In this document: piece after piece, positions 25,201 to 35,981 of the stretch
Position numbering within the stretch: the stretch's first letter is position 1
Layout: the number at the start of each line of letters is the position of its first letter
Origin: Hirsutella rhossiliensis
Lineage: Eukaryota; Ascomycota; Sordariomycetes; Hypocreales; Ophiocordycipitaceae
Reading direction: 5' to 3'
Length of the DNA: 64,000 nt
NCBI RefSeq assembly: GCF_020360975.1
Contig: NW_025408668.1
Coordinates: forward strand, 6,076,001 to 6,140,000
The notes under the pieces: generated by a model
The model's input: the letters and a program-made list of their open reading frames with translations, nothing else
Told to the model about the DNA's origin: nothing
The model's database searches: none
Program-made: the position numbers and the translations under genes

Positions 25201-27675
25201 AGATACCCGCCGCGAGCATGGCACCGTGGAGATCAGGATAGAGTTCCTTTAGCCTCCTAACGTGCATGCCGCGATGATATGCAACGCTCAGTGCGTCTTC
25301 GGCCGAAAGCATTCCGACAGCATAAGCAGCGGCGATTTCGCCGGAGCTGTGTCCAACAACGCCCGCAGGAAACACGTTCCAGGCTGCTAGCATGTCTACC
25401 AACCCGACCTGAACGGCAGTGCAAACCGGCTGGGACAGCTCGGCTTCATTGATCCGACTGCCGTCCTGCTTGGACAGCTCTTGGATCAGCTGCCAATTGG
25501 CACCTAACTGCAGCAGCGTCTCCTCGGATCGTTGCATAGACTGCTTGAAGACCGGACTTGTGGAGAGCAAGCCGCAAGCCATGCCTGCCCACTGAGCGCC
25601 TTGACCTGTGAAGGCAAAGCACAACTTAGGGGGGTGCGCATGGCCATGGATTCGATTTCGGCCAGTCTTTTCACGATCGAGTTCCTGAATAAGCTCCAGC
25701 TGGGTTGAAGCGGTAAAGAATAAGCGGTAATTCAAGACCGAGCGCCGGCAGAGTGTGAAGGCAAGGCTGTCCAGGGACCGGCAGGTTCCGTCAAGGTTGG
25801 CAACGAGTCGCCGCAGGTTAGCAGCAGCCTCCCTCACTCCCGACTCGAGTGCGTGGGATAAAACAAAGAGACGGGGCCATGGTGGCTGCGGCTGCGGTGC
25901 TTTCACTACTAGTTGCGGCTCTTTAGTAGTTGATGATGGATCCCGACGAACGGGAGCTGCGAGGATGACATGAGCATTTGTGCCGCCATATCCAAAGCTG
26001 TTTACGGATGCTCGACGTAATTTATGCTCCGGCCAAGGAATCAATTGTTTTGGCACCTTATGTCTCATCGCATTAGAACTTGCTGGTGTATATTTGTAAA
26101 TAAAGGAGTGGGGATTGGGAGCGCACGTATGAGATATACCGCCAGTCTTGGATAAGCGACTTACATCTATATTCCAGGTTTCAAGCGGAATGCTGTCGCT
26201 CGGCTTGATAAAGGTTGGATTAGGTGGTATGAGGCCTTTCTCAAGCATCAGAACAGTTTTTATCACACCTGCTAGCCCGGCCACGCTTTCTGTGTGGCCG
26301 ATATTGGCCTTGACAGAGCCGATGAGTAAAGGAGTTGTTCTTTCTCTACGGTTTTTGCAAAACGTATCTCGCAGGGCAGCGGCTTCAAGTTTGTCCCCAA
26401 CAGTCGTTCCAGTTCCTTTAATGGTAAGTGGTAGAACGCACACCAAGATATGACATATGTCTCGTCACGTACCATGTGCTTCGACATAAGCTGTGTCGCT
26501 CGGGTTCAGGCCTGCCTGTTTGTAGACTTTGTTGATCATGTTCATTTGTGCTTCACTGGAGGGCATGGTAATGCCTGCGGTATGACCATCCTGCACAACA
26601 CCGCTACCATGTATGACGGCTCGAATAGCATCACCGTCACGTAAGGCTTGGTCCAACGGCTTGAGCATGACGGCAGCAACACCCTCTCCTCTTCCGTACC
26701 CATCTGCGCGAGAATCAAAAGAGTAGCAGCGCCCATGAGCAGATAAAAATCTGTGATTATGGTTAAAAAGAGTTGGTGCAGAGAGAAACATGACCAAACG
26801 CACTTACGACATGGACGACATTATGCTGACTTGGTCGGGATCAAGAATAAGATTTACGCCTCCAACGAGAGCCTGTTTAGCTTCTCCAGTACGAATCGAT
26901 TGGCAGGCTTGATGTATGGCAACCAAGCCACTGGAACAGGCCGTATCGATGGCCATACTAGGCCCGTGCAAGTCAAAAAAGTAAGACACGCGGTTTGCGA
27001 GTATTGATGGCCCCTAATTAAATCTTAGCCACACTTTTTGGAAGTATACGTTGGGTTATAATTAGGCCATACCGTTCCTGTGAACCGATATCTTTTTCTT
27101 CTCGTTAGCATTGACACTGAATCGCACCAGTTATTAATCTTTACTGACTTTGGTGACACCTCCGGATCTCTACCCAAGATTTTCTCGTAGTCATGATGCG
27201 ACACAGCACAGTATACGGCCGTATCGGAACCTGCCAGATCTGCCAAGGGAATTCCGGCATCTTCAAAAGCTTCGTATGCAACTTCAAGCATCATTCTTTG
27301 TTGTGGATCCATGGCTTTGGCTTCGATATTTGGTATGTGGAAGAAAGCACCGTCGAATAATGCCGGATCCTGGTTGAGGAGATGGAATCCACGAGTATTG
27401 AACTGCAGACCCCAGTAAGACTTTCCAAACTTCTACGTTAGGACTATCATACCAATCGTTTTCTCACTTACCGAGCCGTTAAGATCTGATTGAGGATGCC
27501 AGAACGACTCCAGACAGAATCGGTTCTTCCCGCTAGTTGCCCACCCTGTAAGTCCTTTGGACAGCATTTGCCAGAGGCCCTCGGGAGATGTTGCAATGCC
27601 GGAGAAACGGCACGACATGCCCACGATGGCAACGGCATCTGGAAGCACACCACCACGGTTTGTCGAGGATGACAT
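19293..27675 (-). CDS. Highly reducing iterative type I polyketide synthase (KS-AT-DH-cMeT-ER-KR-ACP)
   Basis: Builds a reduced polyketide from malonyl-CoA in the cytosol. My model has nine exons: 27675-27472, 27402-27149, 27091-27073, 27013-26808, 26750-26473, 26415-26165, 26056-20612, 20545-20005 and 19921-19293. They sum to 7827 nt (2608 aa), in phase at every junction. KS (~12-435) has Cys185 in DTACSSG, His320 in EAHGT and His361 in NIGHTE. AT (~550-870) has GHSSG, Ser641. DH (~935-1240) has His967 in GHSIGG and Asp1155. cMeT (~1390-1600) has the altered SAM motif [11 protein letters not shown] (~1884-2209) has SGAGAVG at 2028. KR has GGTGGLG at 2240 plus Tyr2379 and Asn2383. ACP has Ser2558 in GMDSL. 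There is no thioesterase, reductase or carnitine-acyltransferase domain, so release must occur in trans. The start is the first ATG before [13 protein letters not shown]. Exon 3 is a 19-nt microexon. The gene is divergent from the acyltransferase, and the product is not predictable. Confidence 0.95.
26057..26164 (-). other. In-frame 108-nt intron inside the KS coding region
   Basis: It has donor gtaagtcg and acceptor acataag, with a ctaat-type branch site nearby, and contains no stop. Its 36 codons fall between WNID and VPKQLIPWP, where KS domains have no insert. Removing it restores the normal KS linker. An automatic gene call would probably retain it. Confidence 0.8.
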
Positions 27676-28336
27676 GCTCAGCACTTGTTCTCGTCTTTTC
27701 TTATGGAAGTAAGGGCGACGTCGTTACTCTACTTCAACTAAAAGAATCCTAATATCTTAGGAAATAAGCAACTAATTCGTAACAATCGACGGAGTTTTCT
27801 TTTATATTTCTACTTCACTGCAGAAAAGAAACTGAATCAGGCGGTGTGGTGGCAAGGAAGTTCGGCTGGTTTATGGCAGATAGAGCCTGTCTCAGACTTG
27901 GAAGCCGGGGCAAAAGTGCTGTACTAAATCTACGTGGAAGAAAACACTGCGATGACGCTGCATTGCCAGCGCAGACGCTAACGCTAAATGCCGATTACGC
28001 TAAATGACAACGCAGACGCTAACGCTAAAGGCCTGAGTCTACACTAGCGGGGCATTGGCATGCAGATCAGCCGCTGTTAGTTGGTCGTAAGATACGAGAA
28101 AAGGGACCAAAAACTAAGAATCCTCACTAGGGTTGTAAGTTAATTCGTCCCGGAATTTAGAATATCCTACCATTGTCATGACCGGGCAATCCCTCAAATC
28201 ATAATATTCTATTGGGAATGATCCATCTATTTGTTTTCCTGTCAAGCCCGCTCACCTCATTATAGTATTGTATCTATTCTCGGCGGAGGGGGGGCTCTGC
28301 AAGTTAGGGTTTACCCTATTCATTTCACGCTCCGTC
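27676..28336. promoter_or_regulatory. Shared divergent promoter of the synthase and acyltransferase genes
   Basis: This 661-bp region lies between the two start codons, with normal base composition and no open frame of note. It holds the clustered ACGCTAA repeats (27975-28028). Close spacing and divergent orientation suggest co-regulation, which is inference. Confidence 0.7.
27975..28028 (+). promoter_or_regulatory. Five copies of ACGCTAA, candidate regulator binding sites
   Basis: Copies start at 27975, 27981, 27997, 28016 and 28022. The first two and last two form overlapping pairs within the repeated phrase cgcagacgctaacgctaaa, whose two copies lie 41 bp apart. Clustering of an identical heptamer in a divergent biosynthetic promoter is what a pathway regulator site would look like. 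No regulator gene is in the window, and the binding protein is unknown. Confidence 0.5.
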
Positions 28337-29908
28337 ATGATTTCGCAATTTCTCAAGCCCAGCAGGGTTCCCTTAATCCCTGGTCACACCAAGCTCTCGC
28401 CCTTTGACCAGCTTGATAACCGCTTCGTGAGTCCCATCGTCCTGATCTTCCGGGTCGAGTCGGCCGACTGGCGGGACTCCATCATCCAGGACCTGCAGGG
28501 CGGACTCGTCAACACTATTGAGGAGATGCCATTCCTCGCTGCGGACGTTGTTCCCGACAACCATGAGCGCGGAACCGTCCAGCTAGAGACCGTCGAAGGT
28601 GGAGGGGTGTGGTTTCACGTGCGCGAGTACCCCGAGCTCGACATCGAGGACCTCGAGCGCCGAAGGTTTGCGCCGGCGTCCCTTCCCGTCTTGGAGCTCG
28701 TGCCAGAACCGAGGTATCACAATAGGGAACGTTGTCCAGTGCTAAATATCCAGGCTTCTTTCATCACTGGTGGGTTGTTACTGGTAAATAAAGCCCATGC
28801 TCAAATCACTATCTATTTAGATTCAAGCTCGTAACTGATCCTATAGGTTACCAATTTTCACCACGCCGTAATGGACGGTAAGGCTTTTTTTGTATTCGTA
28901 CAGGTGTGGGCCAAAAACGTGGCGGCTATTGCCGACGGCCGTCTAGTTTCGGACGTCATTAAGCCCGAGAGCCTGGACCGGACCCAGGTCTCCGCTACTC
29001 ATGGCAGCGGCGATATACACATCTCCGAGCTCACAAACTACGCGGTGATGAAGGACGGTTTAGTCGGGGACCGGCAGCGAGAGCTGGTTCGCATTGCGCT
29101 GGAAGGGAATACTTCTCACCCTGCCTGGAAGACCTTCCGCCAGCTGACGGCTACATACTGGAATATCTCCCAGGAGTCCCTACAATCGATCAAGCGCGCG
29201 GTGCCCCCATCGGCGTCCGAAGGGACGGAGTTGACAGGCAGCACTGTGCTCAGCGCGCTGCTGTGGCGCCACATCTCTAGGGCACGGCAGCTCCTGGCAC
29301 GTGGCATCAAGACAACCTCGGTAGTGAACATGGTGGATATTCGGAGGCGGTTGTCGCCGCCCCTCCCGTTCGACTACTCCGGCAACGCCCTCACCGTGGC
29401 GAAGACGACTGTCAGTACAGCGGATGTGGAGTCTAAGAAGCATCTGCACGAGCTGGCGAGGCTGATCAGCGACTCGATCGGTTGGTGGACCTCAGATAGG
29501 ATATGGGGTTATATCGGAGCCCTTGACTCAACCCCTCAAGCGGAACGAGTGTAAGTTAAGCCGTTCTTTTAGCCCTCCTCTAAATGGGGCTTTTTTCTAG
29601 GCGGGACATTTAATTCTAACTCGTATGTGTCCTGAAGGGGGCCAGATGCAAATAACTTCCAAGGCCCAGACTTGGAAATTACAGACAACGGGGCATTCAA
29701 CGATATGATGGAGATGGAGTGGGGACAGAATCTAGGTGCTATTTTGGGCGTACGGATACCAAATATCGCTTCAAACGAAGGTTGGGTGCTCGTCTTACCA
29801 TCAAAAAAAAGTAGGCCGCTAGAGGTGGTGATCATGTTGGATCGTGAAACTTTGGGCCGTCTACGTCAGGATGAGGAGTGGAATTCATTTGCCACAGTGT
29901 ACGAGTAA
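28337..29908 (+). CDS. BAHD-type acyltransferase (PF02458-like), probable cluster partner of the synthase
   Basis: Likely transfers an acyl group from CoA (or from the synthase ACP) to a hydroxyl or amine. My model has exons 28337-28783, 28847-29550 and 29638-29908, which sum to 1422 nt (473 aa). Intron 1 is 63 nt (gtaaat...tatag). Intron 2 is 87 nt, with donor gtaagt, branch ctaac and an unusual gaag acceptor. The N-terminus has LSPFDQL, typical of fungal members such as the trichothecene acetyltransferase family. The catalytic HXXXD motif is HHAVMDG (His155, Asp159), created exactly by splicing intron 1. The C-terminus has EWGQNLG where the family has DFGWG. Length fits the family (about 450-500). 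No signal peptide or membrane segment is evident. It starts 661 bp from the synthase start, divergently. The second-intron acceptor is the least certain part. Confidence 0.9.
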
Positions 29909-30040
29909 AACCAAAGGTATCTCTTAGCAAGCTGAGAGCGCGGGCGGAAGGATAAGGGCAGGCATAATTAAGTTAAAACGATAATGTATATTTTCTATCT
30001 ATCTGTGCGATATTAAGGGGGTATTTATATAGACAGATAT
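29909..30040. other. Transition from gene island to RIP-mutated DNA
   Basis: This is the downstream region of the acyltransferase. TG/CA-containing sequence gives way to TG/CA-free sequence around 30010-30060. No gene is seen. Confidence 0.6.
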
Positions 30041-31763
30041 TAATCTAGGACCTATAGTGGCCCTAAATTAGTGCTAATTCCTATATATCCCGATTAGGGC
30101 AATATTCCTCTACTATATCGATACCTAACTTAAGTCCTTATATCTAACCTACCTCTTATACTAGAGTTTATACGTATACGGATTAGACCGTTAGTCTGCT
30201 CCCTCTAATATACCCCCTTTACCTCGGTCTTACTAAGTAAGTAAGGTAAATAGGTAAAAGAGATAGGCGAATTATTTAATCTTATTAAATATCTAGCGAG
30301 TAAGGCTATTACCATTAAGGGAGATACTCTTTATAATATCTTCCTTAGTATTATAACCAGGAGCATTTTAATAAGTTAATACTAGTAAAATAATAGGTCT
30401 ATCCTAGGCCTAGGTAATACTTAGAGAGTATCTATATCTCTTTTTAGGTAGTAATACTATCGAAACTATCCTCTAGCGTATTAGCTTTAATTAATACTAC
30501 CGGTCTCCCTTATATCCCTAGCTACTTAATAAAAGCTTCGTGCTTTTACTAAGGAAGGGCCTTTATTATTCTATTAGCGGGATTCTTTATAGACTTAATC
30601 TATATAATCTAGAGTCTTTCTTCCTAAACCTCTTATTAAAGCTAGTAATAATAGATATCGATATACTTAAGGTTTATCTTAAGCTTCGCGCTTAGTTTAG
30701 TTAAGAGCCTAATAGTCTATATATTATCGTACTATAGCTTATTAGTATGTTCTACCTTAATATTAAGCTCTTTAATTAGCTAGGAAAATTATATTTGCTC
30801 CCTCGCCGCGCTTAATAGGGCTAGTAACTTAGCCTTTATAAATAACGTTATTATAGTTGCTTATTTTATAGCCTTCTAGTTAACGGGTCTGCCTAGAAAT
30901 AAGAAGATATATCCCTATAAGGATTTTTACGTCCTTAGGTTATCTATAAAGAATAAATTAAAAGCGTAGAGGAACCTATATTTAGCTTCTTTAACTAAGA
31001 AGTAGATATAGCGATCTCTTATATAATAAAGGTATACTAGGTAACTCTTAGCCTCTCTCTTATACTTTAGGCCTATATTGTAGCTAAATTATACTAGTTT
31101 TCTAACTAAGAATATACCGTTAGGTCTAGTATAAATCGCTAGGTAAAGAATTAAGCTAATTAAAGAGAGATATTAATAAACCTTATCCTTAGTAGCTATC
31201 TTTTAATATAGCTTAAGCTCTTTAGTTATTATTAAGATCTAAGGCACGCTAAGGATCGAATTATTATCCTTAATATAGAATTTCTTAGCTATCTTTAAGA
31301 GATATAAGGCTTAAGAGAGCTAAAGCTTCTTTTAAGTCCTATCCCTAATAACTTCTATCCCCTAGGAACTAACGAAGTTCCCTTATATAGTTAATAGTAT
31401 ATTCCTTTATAATAGTAGTATAAAGTTCTTCCTTTTTAGCCTTCTTTTCTTTTAGATATATTATTACGATATTATCTATAAAGAAGAAGATAATAACTCC
31501 TTTATAAGTTATTATATAAGTATCTTTAATAAGTTATTAAGCGCCTAGCTTTTTAAAGAAGCCTAAGAGCTCTTTAAACTATAGCCTTAAAGCGATTTAA
31601 AGCCTATATAGTCCCTTAAGAAGCTTTAAGTATAGCCTAAGCTTAAGGTAGCTTAGTAGTATCTAGTAGTAAATAGTATATTTAAGCATATTATATAGAA
31701 ACGCTGTTTTTATATTATACTATTTTATTTTAAGGTCTTTAAAGTAGTAAAAGGCTATTAATA
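30041..31763 (-). pseudogene. Copia reverse transcriptase/RNase H fragment, RIP-inactivated
   Basis: Minus-strand translation with stops ignored gives a KTAFLY-like motif near 31700, then an LYGL-like motif (about 31610), and FFFIDNIV (about 31460) for the FFFVDDI active site. This is the order of fungal Ty1/Copia reverse transcriptase. RNase H sequence would lie left of about 31200. No LTRs were recognised. The right (5') side is cut by the inverted-repeat element at 31764. Confidence 0.65.
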
Positions 31764-32474
31764 TAAGAGTCTTTAACTATTATAGGTTATAGGCTTAGGC
31801 TATAGCCTAAGCTATATAGTTATATATAAATAGCTAGATCCTATATATATATATATAAGCTAGCTACGTATAAAAGAGCTCTATATAGCTTATTAATATT
31901 ATCTTATAGATAGTACCTATATATATACCTTTACTTACTCTATAATAGTATAAGTTATTAACTAATAGATTTAATAGATATCTCTTTAAAGAAGGTACTG
32001 CTTCTTTAAGGGAGTACTCTGCCCCCCCTTAAATAAATAGGAAGTATTATAGCTATCTTAAAAGCAATTAAAAGCGCGATAGCTAGTAAGAAAGATAAGG
32101 TTCTTACTATACTAAGGGAGCTATTTATAAGACTAGCGTTAACCCCTATAACCTTTATAACGCTAGTTATAGCGGCGATACTACTAGCGTAAAAGCTACT
32201 CCCTTAGCTAACTTAAGATAGTAAGCTAAAGTCTTTTTACTTCTTTCTTAGCTAGCTTTAAATAAAGTTTATAATTAATAAGAAATAAGTATTATAGAGT
32301 AAGTAAAGGTATATATATAAGTATTATCTATAGGATAATATTAATAAGCTATATAAAGCTCTTTTATATACGGCTAGCCTATATATATAAGTATAAGATC
32401 CGGCCCTCTATATATAACTTATATAGCTTAGGCCGTAGCCTAAGCCTATAACCTATAATAGTTAAAGACTCTTA
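31764..32474. mobile_element. 711-bp non-coding element with ~180-bp terminal inverted repeats
   Basis: The left arm (about 31764-31945) and right arm (about 32295-32474) are inverted copies beginning taagagtctttaactatta. TA flanks both ends, compatible with a TA target duplication. There is no coding capacity, and RIP damage is present. The inner part plus one arm recurs at 7377-7887/14840-14859. It resembles a foldback or MITE-type DNA element. The superfamily is uncertain. Confidence 0.65.
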
Positions 32475-33668
32475 TATAATGCCCTCCCTTAAGCGCGGTA
32501 TAGCGCTGCCCTATTAATAGCTTCTATACTATTAAGCCTATGCTACTAGCTTTACCCTACCCTTTTCCTATTAATTATACTAGCCTTACTAGCCCTATTA
32601 TCCCTATACTTATTAGCCTAAGTAGCTATAACCTAGCTCTATACTTATTAGCTAGCTAGCTATTTAAATAAAGGCGTAACCTATTATATACGCTCCTAGG
32701 TAGCCGGCGCCTAGCCTAGACCTATATAAGCCTTAGGTTACTTATTCCCTCGGCCTTAGGTAGCCTCCTCTACTAAGGGGTATATATAGCTATATCCCCC
32801 CTTCCTCCTTCCCTTCCTTTTCTTCCTTCTTTAACTATAGTAGTAGTAGTAATAAGTAAGTTCCGCTTTACTTAAGGCATTAGTTTATTCCTAGCTATAT
32901 AGGCTACTCTATTAATATATACTTATAGTAATAGCTATAGTAGTAATAATAGCCTTAATAATAATAATAACTTTAACTAGTAAGTTCCCTGCCTTATAAA
33001 GTAAGAGGCTATAATCTATAATACTAACTTCCGCGCTAAAGATATCTACCTCCTCCTCCTCTACTTCCTTTTTCTTAGAGTATATAGAGTCGTTCGTCGA
33101 CGCTATACTAAGTATAGCTAACGACGGCTCCGCCGCTACCGCTACTCCTGCCTACGCCCTTACTACCGCGCCTACCGCCGCCGCTACTACCTCTATTATA
33201 CTAGCTACCCTTATATCGCCTTTTAAGGTAACGACGCCGACCCCGCCGCTACTTATAACGCCCGGCCCTTTAGCCCCCGCCTCCGTCTCCGCTACCCCTA
33301 TAAGTCTATAGTTAAGTATACATAATAGGCGTTTTCCGCTAACCTCCTATAGTATAAGCGCTAAGTATAGGCCGGCGCCGCCCGCTCGGCCCCCTATATA
33401 CGTTATACGTTATAAGAGCTTAACTACCTTAACTAGGTCGGGCGCCGCCGCGGCGGTAACTTCTATTAGTACGCGCGCGCCGGCCGCGCTTATAAGGCGG
33501 CGCCTCCTATCCTACTCGCTATAGTATCGGCTTAAAAGGCCGGCTTATATAGGTAGGCATAGGGGGCTACTAAGAAGCGCCTTATTACCGCCGCTACCGT
33601 ATACTATAACCTTTATACCCTTAAGCGATAGGGCCTTATACTTAAGTAAGTCCTTACTCCTTCGCTCC
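32475..33668. other. Unassigned CpG-rich, RIP-mutated region
   Basis: No gene or known element is recognised. The stretch 33040-33560 is low-complexity, rich in gcc/ccg/cta, with TG and CA missing but CpG abundant. It might be a mutated compositionally biased gag or 5' region of a retroelement, but nothing identifies it. Confidence 0.5.
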
Positions 33669-33673
33669 CTTAC

Positions 33674-34143
33674 TATAATAACCGGTATTATTTCTAAGGG
33701 ATAAACCTATTAAGGGGTTTATATTAGTAGATATAATAGGGCGTAGTCTAAGTAATAATAAGTATATTACGTTAGTAATAAGTCGGAGGTTATAGACCGT
33801 AGACTATAATTAGGTAATTAAAATTAGAGATAGAATTATAATAAAGATCTATATTAAAAGCTAAAGAGCTATTTATCTAAAAGAGTAAAAGTAGGTAGCT
33901 ATATATACCTATAAAGACTATCCTTAGATTATAGTCCTAGCTATAATCCCCTTTATAGCTTACTATAGCTTACTTATAAGCTATACTCTTAAGTAATAAT
34001 CTATCTATATAAGGCTTACTTAGCTTACGTACGCTTTAAGGGAGCTAAGCCTAAGTAACTTCTTATCCTAACTATTAATCCGAGCTGCCTTATTATATAA
34101 ACTTAGCCGGCTCTCCTACGGCCCGCTAACTATAGTCGTAATA
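33674..34143 (-). repeat. 3' LTR of the Gypsy element
   Basis: 470 bp, aligned end to end with 42715-43184. Both end in gtcgtaata on the plus strand, which is the mutated TG terminus on the coding strand. Confidence 0.88.
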
Positions 34144-34852
34144 CGATATCTCCCCTCCTTTTAGTCTTATCTATAAGACCTACTACTACCTTAGCCGCTA
34201 TATATAAATATACCCTTATCGCGTATATATATATTCCCCGTTCGTCTTTTCTATCTCTTAGGATATACTACTAATAGTATATCTAATCGTATATCGAAGG
34301 ATTATTCTTATAAGACCCTTAAGTATATTTATTTAGCTAAGTCTATTAATTATCTTAGTTTCGACGTTATACTATATTCTTTCTATTTATTGCGCGGCTT
34401 CCGCTATAAAATACTAGAGAAATCTTCTAAGTATACCGAATATATATAGCGGGGTCGTTCCTATAATACGTCGGGTATAGCGATTAGCTCCTATAGGTAA
34501 CTTTATTATCCTACTTATTATTTATAGCTAATATATTTCCTAGTATCCTAAATAAATCTAGAGTCCGATTAATTAGATAAAAAAGAAGAAATTACTAAGG
34601 AGTAAATATTAAAAGCTTAAGCCGACCTAAACGAAGCCTTAGCTTATTTAGCGCGGCTTTACTATTAAAAGCGCTAGTTAAAGATAAAGGGTACTAAGAT
34701 AGTCTATTAAGGCCTTTATTTCTTAAATAACCTTAACGAGGCTAAGCGCTAAGAATCTAAAGCGGTAGTCTATATTTAGTCTATAAGTAGATTTAATATA
34801 ATTAATTAGAATACTATTAGTTTATTAGGCGATTTTACGATACCTAAGGTAG

Positions 34853-35863
34853 TAGTAGTAGTAGTAGTATTGATTACCGTCTGGGACATCCCTATAAGGG
34901 CAAAAGACGTGCTAGGCTAGAGAAGACTAGATACATAGAATATCCCGAGTACCTGGACTAAGGACCGTGTGTAGCACCTAACCACTCCATCTAGCAATTC
35001 TGAGGCTCTGAGGCCGGTCGGAAATTCAGGGCCCTTCCCCGTCAGCGGGTTCCAGGCACGGCAGTGAAGCCGTAATAGTAGTCAGTCTTTGGCCGAGGCC
35101 GGGTGACTGAGAAAGCCCACGAAGTCATGGGCCGGCCGCAAGCCCCTCGAGGAGGGCCTACGGGGCAGAAAGAAAAGAAAGAAAAAGAAAGCAGAGAGTG
35201 TAGCAATGTTAGTCGGGATTCGCCCCGATGGCGATTGTCTTCTCCGCAGGAGCGTTCGATCCGGGCCACTTCGTGGTTATGACAGTCGGCGAAGTCCCCG
35301 TGCCTGCTCCTCGTAGCAAGCAGGTGGTGGAGGTGTTGTCGATTGGTGTGCAGCTCCGGGGACACCCGGGTGAGGCCTTGAGCTCTTGGCTCCTCGGGGC
35401 CCCTCGCGGCCCACCAGTCAGAGGAAGTCGTGGCCGCTGGGCGGCAGAAGGCCGCAAGGCGGCAAGGTCGGAGCCGCGAGACGGCAGAAGGAGTCAGAGC
35501 CGCAAGGCGGCACAAGGCGAGGCCAGCCAGTAAAGGCGGCAGAGGGTGCGAGGCAGCGCGAGGCGTGCCAGGAAGGGCGAGAAGAGTCGGGCCGCGGGCG
35601 GCAGAAGTCGAGGCCAGCCAGTAAAGGCGGCAGAAGAAGGCGATGCCGCGAGGCGGCAGAAGGCGAGGCAGCGCGAGGCATGCCGTTATTCGAGACCAGC
35701 TTCCCAAGAGGAGACGAACTCTCCAAAGTCTGCCTTTTGGTGCTTGCTAGAGCCCCGTTAGGGCTAGAGAGGCAGAAGCATGGTCGGGTGACCTGAAAAT
35801 AATTATCCACTAACAGGCTGCTAACAGTCCGCAGAAGAGAAGAATTTTTACAGGGGAGAGTTG
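34853..35863 (-). mobile_element. 5'-truncated Tad1-like LINE insertion, not RIP-mutated
   Basis: It is flanked by a 16-bp target duplication, acgatacctaaggtag (34837-34852; 35864-35879), inside the dead Gypsy element. The minus-strand reading contains HLLATRSRHGDFADCHN (about 35270-35320), matching the LINE at 17.9 kb. The 3' end is a (TAC)n microsatellite tail (gtagtag run, plus strand, 34850-34870). It keeps TG/CA and is GC-rich, in sharp contrast with its host. A GC-rich repeated stretch (about 35430-35690) contains phrases duplicated about 91 bp apart. Only the last part of the LINE is present, so the open frames here (for example 35042-35707) are remnants. Confidence 0.8.
35430..35690. 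repeat. GC-rich degenerate tandem repeat in the LINE
   Basis: Variants of cgaggcggcagaaggc recur throughout. The phrase cgaggccagccagtaaaggc occurs at 35518 and again at 35609. No function is evident. Confidence 0.6.
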
Positions 35864-35981
35864 ACGATACCTAAGGTAGATTTTACTAGTAGAACTATTA
35901 AAGTAGAGAACTATAGTAGGTTAAGTACTTTAGTAGTTCCTAAGTATTTTCTTTTAGTTTATATCCCTTCTACTTAATAAG

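Noticed and set aside
20045..26644. Many plus-strand and alternate-frame open frames of 60-130 codons
   Set aside because: They are shadows of the polyketide synthase on the other strand or frame.
27433..27471. 39-nt version of PKS intron 1
   Set aside because: The splice words fit and frame is kept, but it adds 10 residues before NTRG that KS domains lack. The 69-nt version gives a cag acceptor and a consensus join.
28881..28911. Second intron near the HXXXD motif of the acyltransferase (gtaagg...acag)
   Set aside because: Removing it breaks the frame. Reading through gives the family's usual WA-containing helix after the motif.
28373..29449. Minus-strand open frames opposite the acyltransferase
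   Set aside because: They are antisense shadows of a gene with clear motifs and splice sites.
35042..35810. Open frames up to 221 codons on both strands in GC-rich DNA
   Set aside because: This is a LINE 3' fragment with GC-rich repeats. Only the residues around RSRHGDFADC are LINE-like, and the rest is repeat-driven open frame.
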